A DNA stretch of 21,880 bases from JAZRUY01 sp045598845 (GTDB lineage Bacteria; Verrucomicrobiota; Lentisphaeria; Victivallales; Victivallaceae): positions 1 through 21,880 of the forward strand of contig JAZRUY010000113.1 of assembly GCA_045598845.1 (NCBI GenBank), read 5' to 3'. Numbering within the stretch: position 1 is the first letter of the stretch; each line of letters starts with the position of its first letter. A program made the translations under genes and the position numbers. Shown one piece after another: positions 7,866 through 13,849 of this stretch. Below the pieces are notes generated by a model. The model ran no database searches. It worked only from the letters and a program-made list of their open reading frames with translations, and was not told the DNA's origin.

Positions 7866-7951
7866 TTACTCACCCGGGATACATTAAAAATTATCAATGC
7901 GAATCATAACTGCCGGACTATGCGGCAGATACTGAACTATAAGCCTTAGGT

Positions 7952-7980
7952 AATATATATCAGGCAAACGCAAAAAGCAA
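7952..7980 (-). promoter_or_regulatory. Probable promoter of the hisE-hisG-kdsD unit
   Basis: Minus-strand TTGCTT (7980-7975), a 17-bp spacer and TATATT (7957-7952). Transcription would begin near 7945, leaving an ~80-nt leader before hisE. I saw no His-rich leader peptide there. Confidence 0.5.
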
Positions 7981-8045
7981 TCCGGCGACGGCATGCCGCG
8001 CTCCGCGGTCTCCATAGACGGAACATCTTTTTTCACCGGGATAAC

Positions 8046-8074
8046 TTTACAAACCGGCAACGGCGGTTTATATT
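8046..8074 (+). promoter_or_regulatory. Promoter of tRNA-Arg(CCG)
   Basis: TTTACA (8046-8051), a 17-bp spacer and TATATT (8069-8074), ending 19 nt before the tRNA. The spacer is similar to that of the second tRNA promoter (both contain CAAACCG at the start and CGGCGGT near the -10). Confidence 0.65.
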
Positions 8075-8093
8075 TGACAGATACTGCCATAGC

Positions 8094-8170
8094 GCACCCG
8101 TAGCTCAGCTGGATAGAGCGTCTGCCTCCGGAGTAGAAGGTCTGGGGTTCGAATCCCCACGGGTGTACCA
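8094..8170 (+). tRNA. tRNA-Arg, anticodon CCG
   Basis: A 77-nt cloverleaf with encoded CCA. The acceptor stem is GCACCCG/CGGGTGT (a G1·U72 wobble at the end), the D arm is GCTC...GAGC, and the anticodon stem is TCTGC/GTAGA with loop CTCCGGA, placing anticodon CCG at 8128-8130 (reads CGG). The T arm is TGGGG-TTCGAAT-CCCCA. It has its own promoter. It is the first of two closely related tRNA-Arg genes. Confidence 0.97.
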
Positions 8171-8302
8171 TTTTTATTTGACATTTCCGGAAGTAATCAG
8201 TTTCTTTCGGCATTACGATTACGCCCCCAGGTAAACTTTCTTTTATGACAACAGTATATCCTTGCATAAACATCCGATATTCAGTTTTTTTATGACTTCC
8301 GC
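8171..8302. other. Non-coding spacer between the two tRNA-Arg genes
   Basis: No credible gene was found here. A minus-strand reading frame runs through the spacer, but it continues straight across the first tRNA and is therefore not coding. A T-run directly follows the first tRNA's CCA, without a hairpin. Confidence 0.5.
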
Positions 8303-8331
8303 TTGCAAACCGCAAATCGGCGGTATATATT
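8303..8331 (+). promoter_or_regulatory. Promoter of tRNA-Arg(ACG)
   Basis: TTGCAA (8303-8308), a 17-bp spacer and TATATT (8326-8331), ending 22 nt before the tRNA. The spacer resembles that of the first tRNA-Arg promoter. Confidence 0.65.
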
Positions 8332-8353
8332 TAGGAGTTTTGAAAATCAAGTC

Positions 8354-8430
8354 GCACCCATAGCTCAATTGGATAGAGCGTCTGGCTACGGACCAGAAGG
8401 TTTGGGGTTCAAATCCCTATGGGTGTACCA
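8354..8430 (+). tRNA. tRNA-Arg, anticodon ACG
   Basis: A 77-nt cloverleaf with encoded CCA. The acceptor stem is GCACCCA/TGGGTGT (again a G1·U72 wobble), the D arm is GCTC...GAGC, and the anticodon stem is TCTGG/CCAGA with loop CTACGGA. Anticodon ACG is at 8388-8390; A34 is normally converted to inosine by TadA so that it reads CGU, CGC and CGA. The T arm is TGGGG-TTCAAAT-CCCTA. A strong terminator follows. Confidence 0.97.
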
Positions 8431-8436
8431 GAAAAA

Positions 8437-8469
8437 TCATGAATCCGGTCTAAACCGGATTCATTTTTT
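8437..8469 (+). terminator. Rho-independent terminator of tRNA-Arg(ACG)
   Basis: ATGAATCCGGT (8439-8449) and ACCGGATTCAT (8454-8464) form a perfect 11-bp stem with a CTAA loop, followed by a run of T. The flanking A-run upstream means it may also act on the opposite strand. Confidence 0.9.
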
Positions 8470-8491
8470 ACTAATCAATTTTTAAGGAAAT

Positions 8492-8519
8492 AAAAAAAAC
8501 GGGGTTGAAATCAACCCCG
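8492..8519 (-). terminator. Rho-independent terminator of rpsU
   Basis: CGGGGTTGA/TCAACCCCG (8500-8508 and 8511-8519) form a GC-rich stem that, read on the minus strand, is followed by eight T. It lies 18 bp beyond the rpsU stop. Confidence 0.9.
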
Positions 8520-8537
8520 CATTTTTACGACGAGTTC

Positions 8538-8705
8538 TCAGTGACGGCGCATCTTGGCCTCGCGGCGGCGCACCTCGCTGGGCTTCTCGTAATGACGGCG
8601 ATTGCGCAATTCCTTGAGGGTGCCCTCCTTGTCAAGCATTTTCTTGAGGCGGCGCAGCGCTTTCTCCACCGTATCCCCGGGTCTGAGTCTGACTTCGGTA
8701 TCCAT
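8538..8705 (-). CDS. rpsU: 30S ribosomal protein S21
   Basis: S21 is a small basic protein of the 30S subunit near the anti-Shine-Dalgarno end of 16S rRNA. The 55-residue product shows the family start (TEVRLRPGDTVEKALRRLKK), the central KEGTLKELRNRRHYEKPS block and a basic arginine-rich tail. A longer reading frame begins at 8747, but the ATG at 8705 has a strong GGGGGTGA 5 nt upstream and gives the normal S21 length, so it was chosen. The gene has its own promoter and terminator and appears monocistronic. Confidence 0.96.
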   Translation of the reverse strand: MDTEVRLRPGDTVEKALRRLKKMLDKEGTLKELRNRRHYEKPSEVRRREAKMRRH

Positions 8706-8761
8706 CGCATTCACCCCCTTTATATTTTCTAGTTTTTTCGGTATCAATCACAAGGTTCGTT

Positions 8762-8790
8762 AATATAACTTCAAACAGATAAAAATGCAA
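8762..8790 (-). promoter_or_regulatory. Promoter of rpsU
   Basis: Minus-strand TTGCAT (8790-8785), a 17-bp spacer and TATATT (8767-8762), just beyond the stop codon of the DUF3089 gene. The leader to rpsU is about 50 nt. Confidence 0.65.
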
Positions 8791-8793
8791 TAT

Positions 8794-9783
8794 CTATTCA
8801 GTTTTCCGGCGATGATTTTCTTCCGTCCGGGCGCGCACTCTGGCGATGGCGTTTTCACGCAGATTACCGGCGAAAAACCAGATATCGTTCACATGAAAAA
8901 CCCCGGCGCCCAACATACCGCCGGCATCGTTAAATCCTTCGGCAGGCAAATCGACAACAAGCGCGCCTTTATCAGGATCGACCGCGACACCGCAATAAGG
9001 ACCGCCTGATTCGGTAATCCCGGTTTTCAGATCATAAAAAAACGCTCCGAGATTTTCAGACGCGGATGCCGGAACCGAATCAGTCCGCCAATTAAGCGGA
9101 TTGACACACAGTCCCCCCGGACAGGTAAATAAATCATCAACGGCATCGGAACGGCGGGTGTTCCAAACGATCACCGCGCCGGTATCATCCGCCCCAACCG
9201 CCGGATGAATATCGCGTCCGGCGAAATCTGATGAGAAACGTTCCGCGGTAATTTTAGGCAAACCGGGCAGATATGCCGCAACCAAACCGCCGGCGGCTGT
9301 GATTTCCGGACAGTTTTTCAACAGGCAGTACAGATCTACAGCGCCCTGACTGTGCCCTAACAGTACAACCGGACGACCGCAGTTGTAATGATCTAAATAA
9401 TACCTGAAAGCATCCGCGGTATCTTCTATTCCGGTTTTCATTTCAGATGCTTCCCAGGACTCCCCGGCACGCAGCGACAGTATACAGCGGCCGAATTCCA
9501 GCTGACGCACATACGGAGCGAACACCCGGAAACGTCCGCCGAAAATTCCGGTTTGAGCAGCCGTGAATCCGACAGTTTTAGCGGCGACTGCAGAATCCGA
9601 CCAGTCCATAAGCGCGCAATCGCGATCGGAAGTCAAAGTCGGATAAACGTAGAACAAATCGGCCGGCTGCGCGGCACCCGCCGGAGCACTGTCGCAAATC
9701 ACCCAGTTTTCAGCGTTGCCGTAATCAACCCCCGACAGAGAAAATACAAACAACGCGAACAGTAAAATCAGCAACTTTTTCAC
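8794..9783 (-). CDS. Secreted DUF3089-family lipase-like alpha/beta hydrolase
   Basis: The 329-residue protein has a signal peptide (KK then a hydrophobic core to about residue 17) and a single alpha/beta-hydrolase domain of the DUF3089 type. Typical elements are ADLFYVYPTLT near residue 40, RVFAPYVRQ near 85, and the nucleophile elbow GHSQG with S145. A histidine near the C-terminus (FHVNDIWFF region) is a candidate for the catalytic His. It probably acts on ester substrates in the periplasm or outside the cell; the substrate is unknown. The start is a GTG with GAGG 8 nt upstream. It follows the glycosyltransferase by 70 bp on the same strand and may be cotranscribed. Confidence 0.85.
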   Translation of the reverse strand: MKKLLILLFALFVFSLSGVDYGNAENWVICDSAPAGAAQPADLFYVYPTLTSDRDCALMDWSDSAVAAKTVGFTAAQTGIFGGRFRVFAPYVRQLEFGRCILSLRAGESWEASEMKTGIEDTADAFRYYLDHYNCGRPVVLLGHSQGAVDLYCLLKNCPEITAAGGLVAAYLPGLPKITAERFSSDFAGRDIHPAVGADDTGAVIVWNTRRSDAVDDLFTCPGGLCVNPLNWRTDSVPASASENLGAFFYDLKTGITESGGPYCGVAVDPDKGALVVDLPAEGFNDAGGMLGAGVFHVNDIWFFAGNLRENAIARVRARTEENHRRKTE

Positions 9784-9853
9784 AGCGCTATCCTCTATTC
9801 ACAGCTACTACCGTAAAAACAACCTGGACACAGATTACAAATAAAATACGATG

Positions 9854-11062
9854 TCATTCCACGCATTCGCGGTAAAATCCGGCCAGTTCGGCGCTGACCG
9901 CCTCATTGCTGTAATGCGCACGCACTTCGCGCAGCCCGGCTTCTGTTATGGAAGCGGCCAGTTCCGGACGATGCAGCAATTCCCGGCAAGTCTGGCACAA
10001 ATCATTGAGATCGTTGGAATGAAACAGCAAACCGTTGCAACCGTCGGTAACCAGTTCTTTCAAACCGCCGGCATCCGATGCGACCACCGGAACCCCGGCG
10101 GCCCAGGCTTCAAGCACGACCATGCCGAAATTCTCGCGCAACGACGGAACTGCGAATAAATCCGCGGACTGATAAGCGGAAACCAGCATCGGATCATCCG
10201 GAGCAAGACCGGGCACCAATGTCACGAAATGCCCGATCTGCAAATCATCTATCAGCTCGCGCAACTGTTCAAGATAACCGCCGCCATCCGAAGTGCCGAT
10301 CAGCACCAGCTGCACATTTTCACCTTCTTCAACCAATGACGCGGCAAGATGAACAAGCAGTTGCTGATTTTTGCGCGGATCCAGCCGCGAGGTGCAGAGA
10401 ATCATCCGGCGGTTATCCGGTATTCCGTAAACCGCCCGGAAATTATTTTTCACCGGAGTGGAAAATTTATCCACATTCACGCCGTTGGGCAGCGTAATAA
10501 TCCGCTTGCCGGGATAGAGGGAACGCATACGGGATGTTTCGTCTCTCCGCTCGCACACCAGACCGGAGGCCCGGCGGGCGAAATCATTTTTCCATCCCCG
10601 GCACAGCGCCAGCAACGCTCCGTAATCAATTCCGGACGGGGCATGACATAGGGCGGAATCATCGCCGCCGCTGTGGAATGAAACAATATAGGGAATGCCG
10701 GCGCGGGCGGCGGCGGCGGCGACCGAAGCCCCGAGGATACCGTCGCAATGAATATGCACCAGCTGAAATCCTGAATTCTGGATATATTCGCAGAGCGCCG
10801 GCGAAACAGGAGATCTGCCGCAGCGGTCCAAAACGGCGCGGCCGGCCGCATTCAGAAACAGCACAGGATAATGATACGGGAACCGGCGGATGTTCACCCC
10901 GTCGCGCACCTCGAACCGGTGCGGCACTCCCATGTAGGCGGCCAACACTTCGGAGTCAATATTATGCGTCCGCAACCCTGGAACGGAATTCCAGACAACG
11001 CTCTCCGTGCCGCCCCATTTATCATAAACAAACTTCCGCAGCACTTGAGCCGTTTTGAGCAT
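9854..11062 (-). CDS. GT4-family glycosyltransferase
   Basis: A 402-residue GT-B fold retaining glycosyltransferase (family GT4), which moves a sugar from a nucleotide-sugar donor to an acceptor, probably in surface polysaccharide or glycolipid synthesis. The N-terminal acceptor lobe has a GGTES glycine-rich loop (about 17-21) and the HIHCDG segment. The C-terminal donor lobe has the SRLDPRKNQQLL motif and the E-x7-E signature ENFGMVVLE (E310 and E318), followed by GVPVVASDAGGL. There is no membrane segment, so it is cytosolic or peripheral. GGAGGAA lies 4 nt before the ATG, and a promoter lies at 11105-11132. The donor and acceptor cannot be told from sequence. Confidence 0.93.
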   Translation of the reverse strand: MLKTAQVLRKFVYDKWGGTESVVWNSVPGLRTHNIDSEVLAAYMGVPHRFEVRDGVNIRRFPYHYPVLFLNAAGRAVLDRCGRSPVSPALCEYIQNSGFQLVHIHCDGILGASVAAAAARAGIPYIVSFHSGGDDSALCHAPSGIDYGALLALCRGWKNDFARRASGLVCERRDETSRMRSLYPGKRIITLPNGVNVDKFSTPVKNNFRAVYGIPDNRRMILCTSRLDPRKNQQLLVHLAASLVEEGENVQLVLIGTSDGGGYLEQLRELIDDLQIGHFVTLVPGLAPDDPMLVSAYQSADLFAVPSLRENFGMVVLEAWAAGVPVVASDAGGLKELVTDGCNGLLFHSNDLNDLCQTCRELLHRPELAASITEAGLREVRAHYSNEAVSAELAGFYRECVE

Positions 11063-11104
11063 TTTATTCCTCCGTTGCCGTTGAACCGTTACGCTATCGG
11101 AGTA

Positions 11105-11132
11105 AATATAATCCGGACAGTTTTTTTTGCAA
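11105..11132 (-). promoter_or_regulatory. Probable promoter of the glycosyltransferase gene
   Basis: Minus-strand TTGCAA (11132-11127), a 16-bp A-rich spacer and TATATT (11110-11105). The start would lie near 11098, 35 nt before the ATG. Confidence 0.55.
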
Positions 11133-11154
11133 CTCCGGAATTACCCGCACATTT

Positions 11155-11655
11155 TCAACGGGCGGACGGACAAGCGGATTCGAGAGCGGCGGACACATCG
11201 CCGCGCTGCCACACCGCCAACGCCGCGGTACAGCCGACCTGGAATATACCCCAGCAGAGGATGATCAGAGCAATATGCCGGGCGGCGCGCAGAAAACCGA
11301 CACCGTAACGTCTGCCCAGCAGACGCACCGCTATCCACACGAACAGCAACAGCCCCCAATCGCAAACCGCCAGCACCAGCACCTGATTCCCGGATGCGGC
11401 GCATGCATTGATCCACGGCACTTTCAATCCGGTGATCAAACCGAACAATCCGATGATTTCCAATGGCAAATAACTTAAAAACATCAAAAACCACACCGCG
11501 AATCCGACTGTACCCGTTCCGTTCAAATCGTACCCCCTGCCCCGGCAGCAAAGCAACGCCAGTCCGATCACGGCGGCGATGCCGGCCATAACCGCATCAA
11601 ATCCGCGTCCGCCGCGCTCGGCGGCGCCGGACGAACGATGAAAAAAGATATTCAT
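11155..11655 (-). CDS. Four-helix membrane protein of unknown function, coupled to corA
   Basis: The 166-residue protein starts at the ATG (11655) that overlaps the corA stop as ATGA, so translation is coupled. A longer open frame runs back inside corA to 11919, but that part is a shadow of corA. Hydrophobic segments are visible at roughly residues 18-40, 48-75, 85-110 and 125-148, giving four predicted transmembrane helices with short loops; the tail is Ala/Arg rich. I recognise no family. Location after a metal transporter suggests an accessory membrane role, but this is inference from context only. Confidence 0.65.
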   Translation of the reverse strand: MNIFFHRSSGAAERGGRGFDAVMAGIAAVIGLALLCCRGRGYDLNGTGTVGFAVWFLMFLSYLPLEIIGLFGLITGLKVPWINACAASGNQVLVLAVCDWGLLLFVWIAVRLLGRRYGVGFLRAARHIALIILCWGIFQVGCTAALAVWQRGDVSAALESACPSAR

Positions 11656-12614
11656 CTTCTCCGCCTCCTTCCTCCGTTTCCGGCCGATATTCCGACTTTC
11701 TGCATCAGCAAATAAGTCACATACCCCACCAGCACCATCACCAGCACCAAAGCGCTGTATGAATACGGCCACCATATACCGTCCGTCATCATGGTGAATT
11801 CCGACATGCCGCCCAAACCGGTTATCACCGTCAGCGGCATGAACACCACGTTTATCACTGCGAGATATTTCATCACCACGGCCAGATTGTTGCTCACTAC
11901 CGACTCTCTGGCATTGCACATCCCGGTAAGAATGCCGGTATAGATGTTCGCCAAGTTATCGCACTGTTTGTTTTCAACGGTGATATCGTCCAGAAAATCC
12001 AGTTCCTCATCATTGAATCCGATTTTCGCCGCGTCGTTTTTCAATTTCAGCAGCAACAGCTGATTGGCGCTGGTGGCGCTTTCGTAATAAGTCAGGCTTT
12101 TGGACAATGAAAACATATTGACCAGCGATTTATTGGTCACGGCGAATTCGATCTTGTTTTCGATTTCGTCCGAAATATTGCGGATTATCCGCAGATGCTG
12201 CAGAAAATGATGGGTGGAATGATGCAGCAGCCGCAGCAGCACGCCCTGCACGCTGTTGCCGCGGATAGGCATTCTGCCGTGTTCAAAAAGCGGCATGGGT
12301 TCAGCCTGCAGCACAATGATGCGGTCCTTGAAAAGGAATGCCCCGATGGATGACACCTTGAACGCCATGGAGCGGTCAACCTGAAAATTACGCGGACGTT
12401 TCAAAATCACCGCGATATGGCTGGACTCATACTCCACACGCGAAATCTCATCCTCATCCAGTGCCGATATCAGAGTATGCTCATCAATACCGCACTGCTC
12501 GACAAGATAACGTTTTTCGTCTTCGGTAGGGGCGCTGTAAACCTGAATCAGCCCCGGCTGCCCGTCAGGACACCCGCGGACATGCCCGTCCTGCAAATCG
12601 TAACATCTCAACAT
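11652..12614 (-). CDS. corA: CorA-family divalent metal transporter with variant GMS motif
   Basis: CorA proteins are pentameric inner-membrane channels for Mg2+ (sometimes Co2+, Ni2+ or Zn2+). The 320-residue product has the soluble alpha/beta N-terminal domain, a long helical stalk, and two C-terminal helices: one ahead of and including the LAVINVVFMPLTVITGLGGM region and one around YSALVLVMVLVGYVTYLLM, ending in a basic arginine tail. The signature loop after helix 1 normally reads GMN; here it is G269-M270-S271 followed by EF, so the asparagine is replaced. An open frame continues upstream to 12692, but the ATG at 12614 has GGAGG 8 nt before it and gives the usual N-terminus. Its long leader and strong promoter are described separately. 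It overlaps the downstream membrane-protein gene. Confidence 0.88.
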   Translation of the reverse strand: MLRCYDLQDGHVRGCPDGQPGLIQVYSAPTEDEKRYLVEQCGIDEHTLISALDEDEISRVEYESSHIAVILKRPRNFQVDRSMAFKVSSIGAFLFKDRIIVLQAEPMPLFEHGRMPIRGNSVQGVLLRLLHHSTHHFLQHLRIIRNISDEIENKIEFAVTNKSLVNMFSLSKSLTYYESATSANQLLLLKLKNDAAKIGFNDEELDFLDDITVENKQCDNLANIYTGILTGMCNARESVVSNNLAVVMKYLAVINVVFMPLTVITGLGGMSEFTMMTDGIWWPYSYSALVLVMVLVGYVTYLLMQKVGISAGNGGRRRRR

Positions 12615-12925
12615 TTTCCGTTCCTCCGTTCCACCGCGTCTTCCGAATACGCCGGAACAACGGCGCAACGGAATTACGTCAGACAGAACCAAGACACCGG
12701 AACCGCAGGGAAGCGTGAAACCGCCGATCGGGAGTTAAAGAAATATTCCCGGAGGAGAAAACCGATTCAGCCGAGACATGAAATCAGCGGCAGAGCCGGC
12801 ATCTCAGGCGCGGTCTCACGCCTTCGAGGTCCGGGGTCTTCGTTCACCGTACTCTTTTTCCGCTTTTCTTTCATTTCCGCCTTTACTTTACAAGTTGAAT
12901 TGCCGGTACAAACCGGCTCACCGTA
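12615..12925 (-). promoter_or_regulatory. Long structured 5' leader of corA (candidate cis-regulatory RNA)
   Basis: About 310 nt separate the predicted transcription start (near 12925) from the corA ATG, far more than at the other genes here. Visible hairpins include GCCGGT-TTGT-ACCGGC (12902-12917) right at the 5' end, AGGCG/CGCCT (12806-12823) and CGGGA/TCCCG (12729-12751). A 35-codon ORF lies in the first half. The leader does not fit the M-box (ykoK) riboswitch: a GGTGAGCC occurs near the start, but the GCTGCTGCC core does not follow. No other gene is evident in this stretch on either strand. Confidence 0.45.
12767..12874 (-). CDS. Possible 35-codon leader peptide in the corA 5' region
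   Basis: An ATG at 12874 opens a 35-residue reading frame that ends with TGA at 12767, 152 nt before corA. The product is very basic at the start (MKEKRKK), has an RRR cluster in the middle, and has five prolines (P14, P16, P23, P26, P29). The AGGCG/CGCCT hairpin lies inside it. The ribosome-binding site is weak (GGCGG directly before the ATG). Salmonella corA and mgtA are controlled by proline-containing leader peptides (CorL, MgtL), so the layout is suggestive. An open frame of this length can occur by chance, so confidence is low. Confidence 0.25.
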   Translation of the reverse strand: MKEKRKKSTVNEDPGPRRRETAPEMPALPLISCLG

Positions 12926-12931
12926 TATCCG

Positions 12932-12960
12932 AATATATCCCGGTCCGGCTTTTTTGTCAA
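12932..12960 (-). promoter_or_regulatory. Near-consensus promoter of corA
   Basis: Minus-strand TTGACA (12960-12955), exactly 17 bp of spacer, then TATATT (12937-12932). CCCGGT and ACCGGG inverted repeats flank the -35 box and spacer and could form an operator or mRNA-end hairpin of the upstream gene. Confidence 0.75.
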
Positions 12961-12976
12961 ACCGGGCAAAATAATC

Positions 12977-13807
12977 TCATCCGGTAATTTTCAGAAACGC
13001 AGTGAACAGATCATCGATTTTATTCCTGTCTTTCACCGCGCTTATCCAGCGTTCAGGAATAGCATGGCAACCGTAATATGCGCCGGCAATCTGTCCGTAT
13101 ACGGCTCCGATACTGTCCGCATCGCCGCCGAGATTCACAGCGTTCAGCATACCTTCCTCAAACGTCCCGGTACTGTTAAATGCCCACAACGCGGCCTGCA
13201 ATGTAGATACAACCCAACCGGAATTGTCAACATCCTCACGGCAACGGTATTCAGAGCGACGCCCGGTACGGCAACCGGCGATATGTCCGCGGCATATCTC
13301 CGCCATTATATCGACAACATTCCGCACAGCCGCGCTATTATGGGTCAAGTCGCTGATTTCATGCAATATGCGATTATCAGCAGCGTCTCCGTTGAGTAAC
13401 ACGCTTGGCGCCAGCCGCATAATACTGCCGTTTCCCTGTGAATTTTCGTATCCGTTTTTCAAAGAACCTTCAGAAATACCATTGACGATCGCATCGGCAG
13501 TCGCCGCTCCGATATCGAAAGCATAAGGCAGACTTGACCAGAACCCGTTGTCATACCAGCGGACAAAATTATTCGCAATATCTTTCAAATCATAACCGCC
13601 GCAACGCACCGCGCTTTCCATAACGCAGAATGCCATAGCGGAATCATCGGTCCAATAACCGGCCGGAGTATTGAAATACGCGCACGGCTCCATTTCAGTT
13701 ACATACGGCCGGTCATCGCCTGTAAACTGAAGCGGCGACCCCAGACAATCGCCCACAACAAGTCCCCAAAGCATCCCGTATTTCCGGTCAAAAATAACAC
13801 TATCCAT
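12977..13807 (-). CDS. ADP-ribosylglycohydrolase family protein
   Basis: The 276-residue protein belongs to the ADP-ribosylglycohydrolase (DraG/ARH-like) family, two-Mg2+ enzymes that remove ADP-ribose from proteins or small molecules. Metal- and substrate-binding elements are all visible: GLVVGDCLG near the start (D20), WTDDS (T53, D54, D55), the GNGSIMR motif near the middle, and GGDADS with D229 and D231 near the C-terminus. It has no signal peptide, so it is probably cytosolic. Length fits the compact bacterial members. GGAG lies 10 nt before the ATG. It follows the alpha-galactosidase gene by 42 bp and is probably cotranscribed. The natural target is not evident; the family also includes members acting on other N-glycosidic substrates. 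Confidence 0.92.
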   Translation of the reverse strand: MDSVIFDRKYGMLWGLVVGDCLGSPLQFTGDDRPYVTEMEPCAYFNTPAGYWTDDSAMAFCVMESAVRCGGYDLKDIANNFVRWYDNGFWSSLPYAFDIGAATADAIVNGISEGSLKNGYENSQGNGSIMRLAPSVLLNGDAADNRILHEISDLTHNSAAVRNVVDIMAEICRGHIAGCRTGRRSEYRCREDVDNSGWVVSTLQAALWAFNSTGTFEEGMLNAVNLGGDADSIGAVYGQIAGAYYGCHAIPERWISAVKDRNKIDDLFTAFLKITG

Positions 13808-13849
13808 AAATATTTCACTCCGGATGGAAAATCCCGAATCAGTTTTCCG

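Noticed and set aside
7884..8315. 143-residue minus-strand ORF with an HPWGFEPQTF segment
   Set aside because: It reads antisense through tRNA-Arg(CCG); this peptide is a well-known false translation of tRNA genes.
11141..11551. 136-residue minus-strand ORF
   Set aside because: It overlaps the membrane-protein gene in another frame, and its composition is typical of a shadow frame.
11656..11919. N-terminal extension of the four-helix membrane protein
   Set aside because: The extension lies within corA in another frame. The ATG at 11655 overlaps the corA stop and begins the hydrophobic protein.
12615..12925. M-box (ykoK) riboswitch upstream of corA
   Set aside because: Only GGTGAGCC resembles the motif; the conserved GCTGCTGCC core and following stems were not found.
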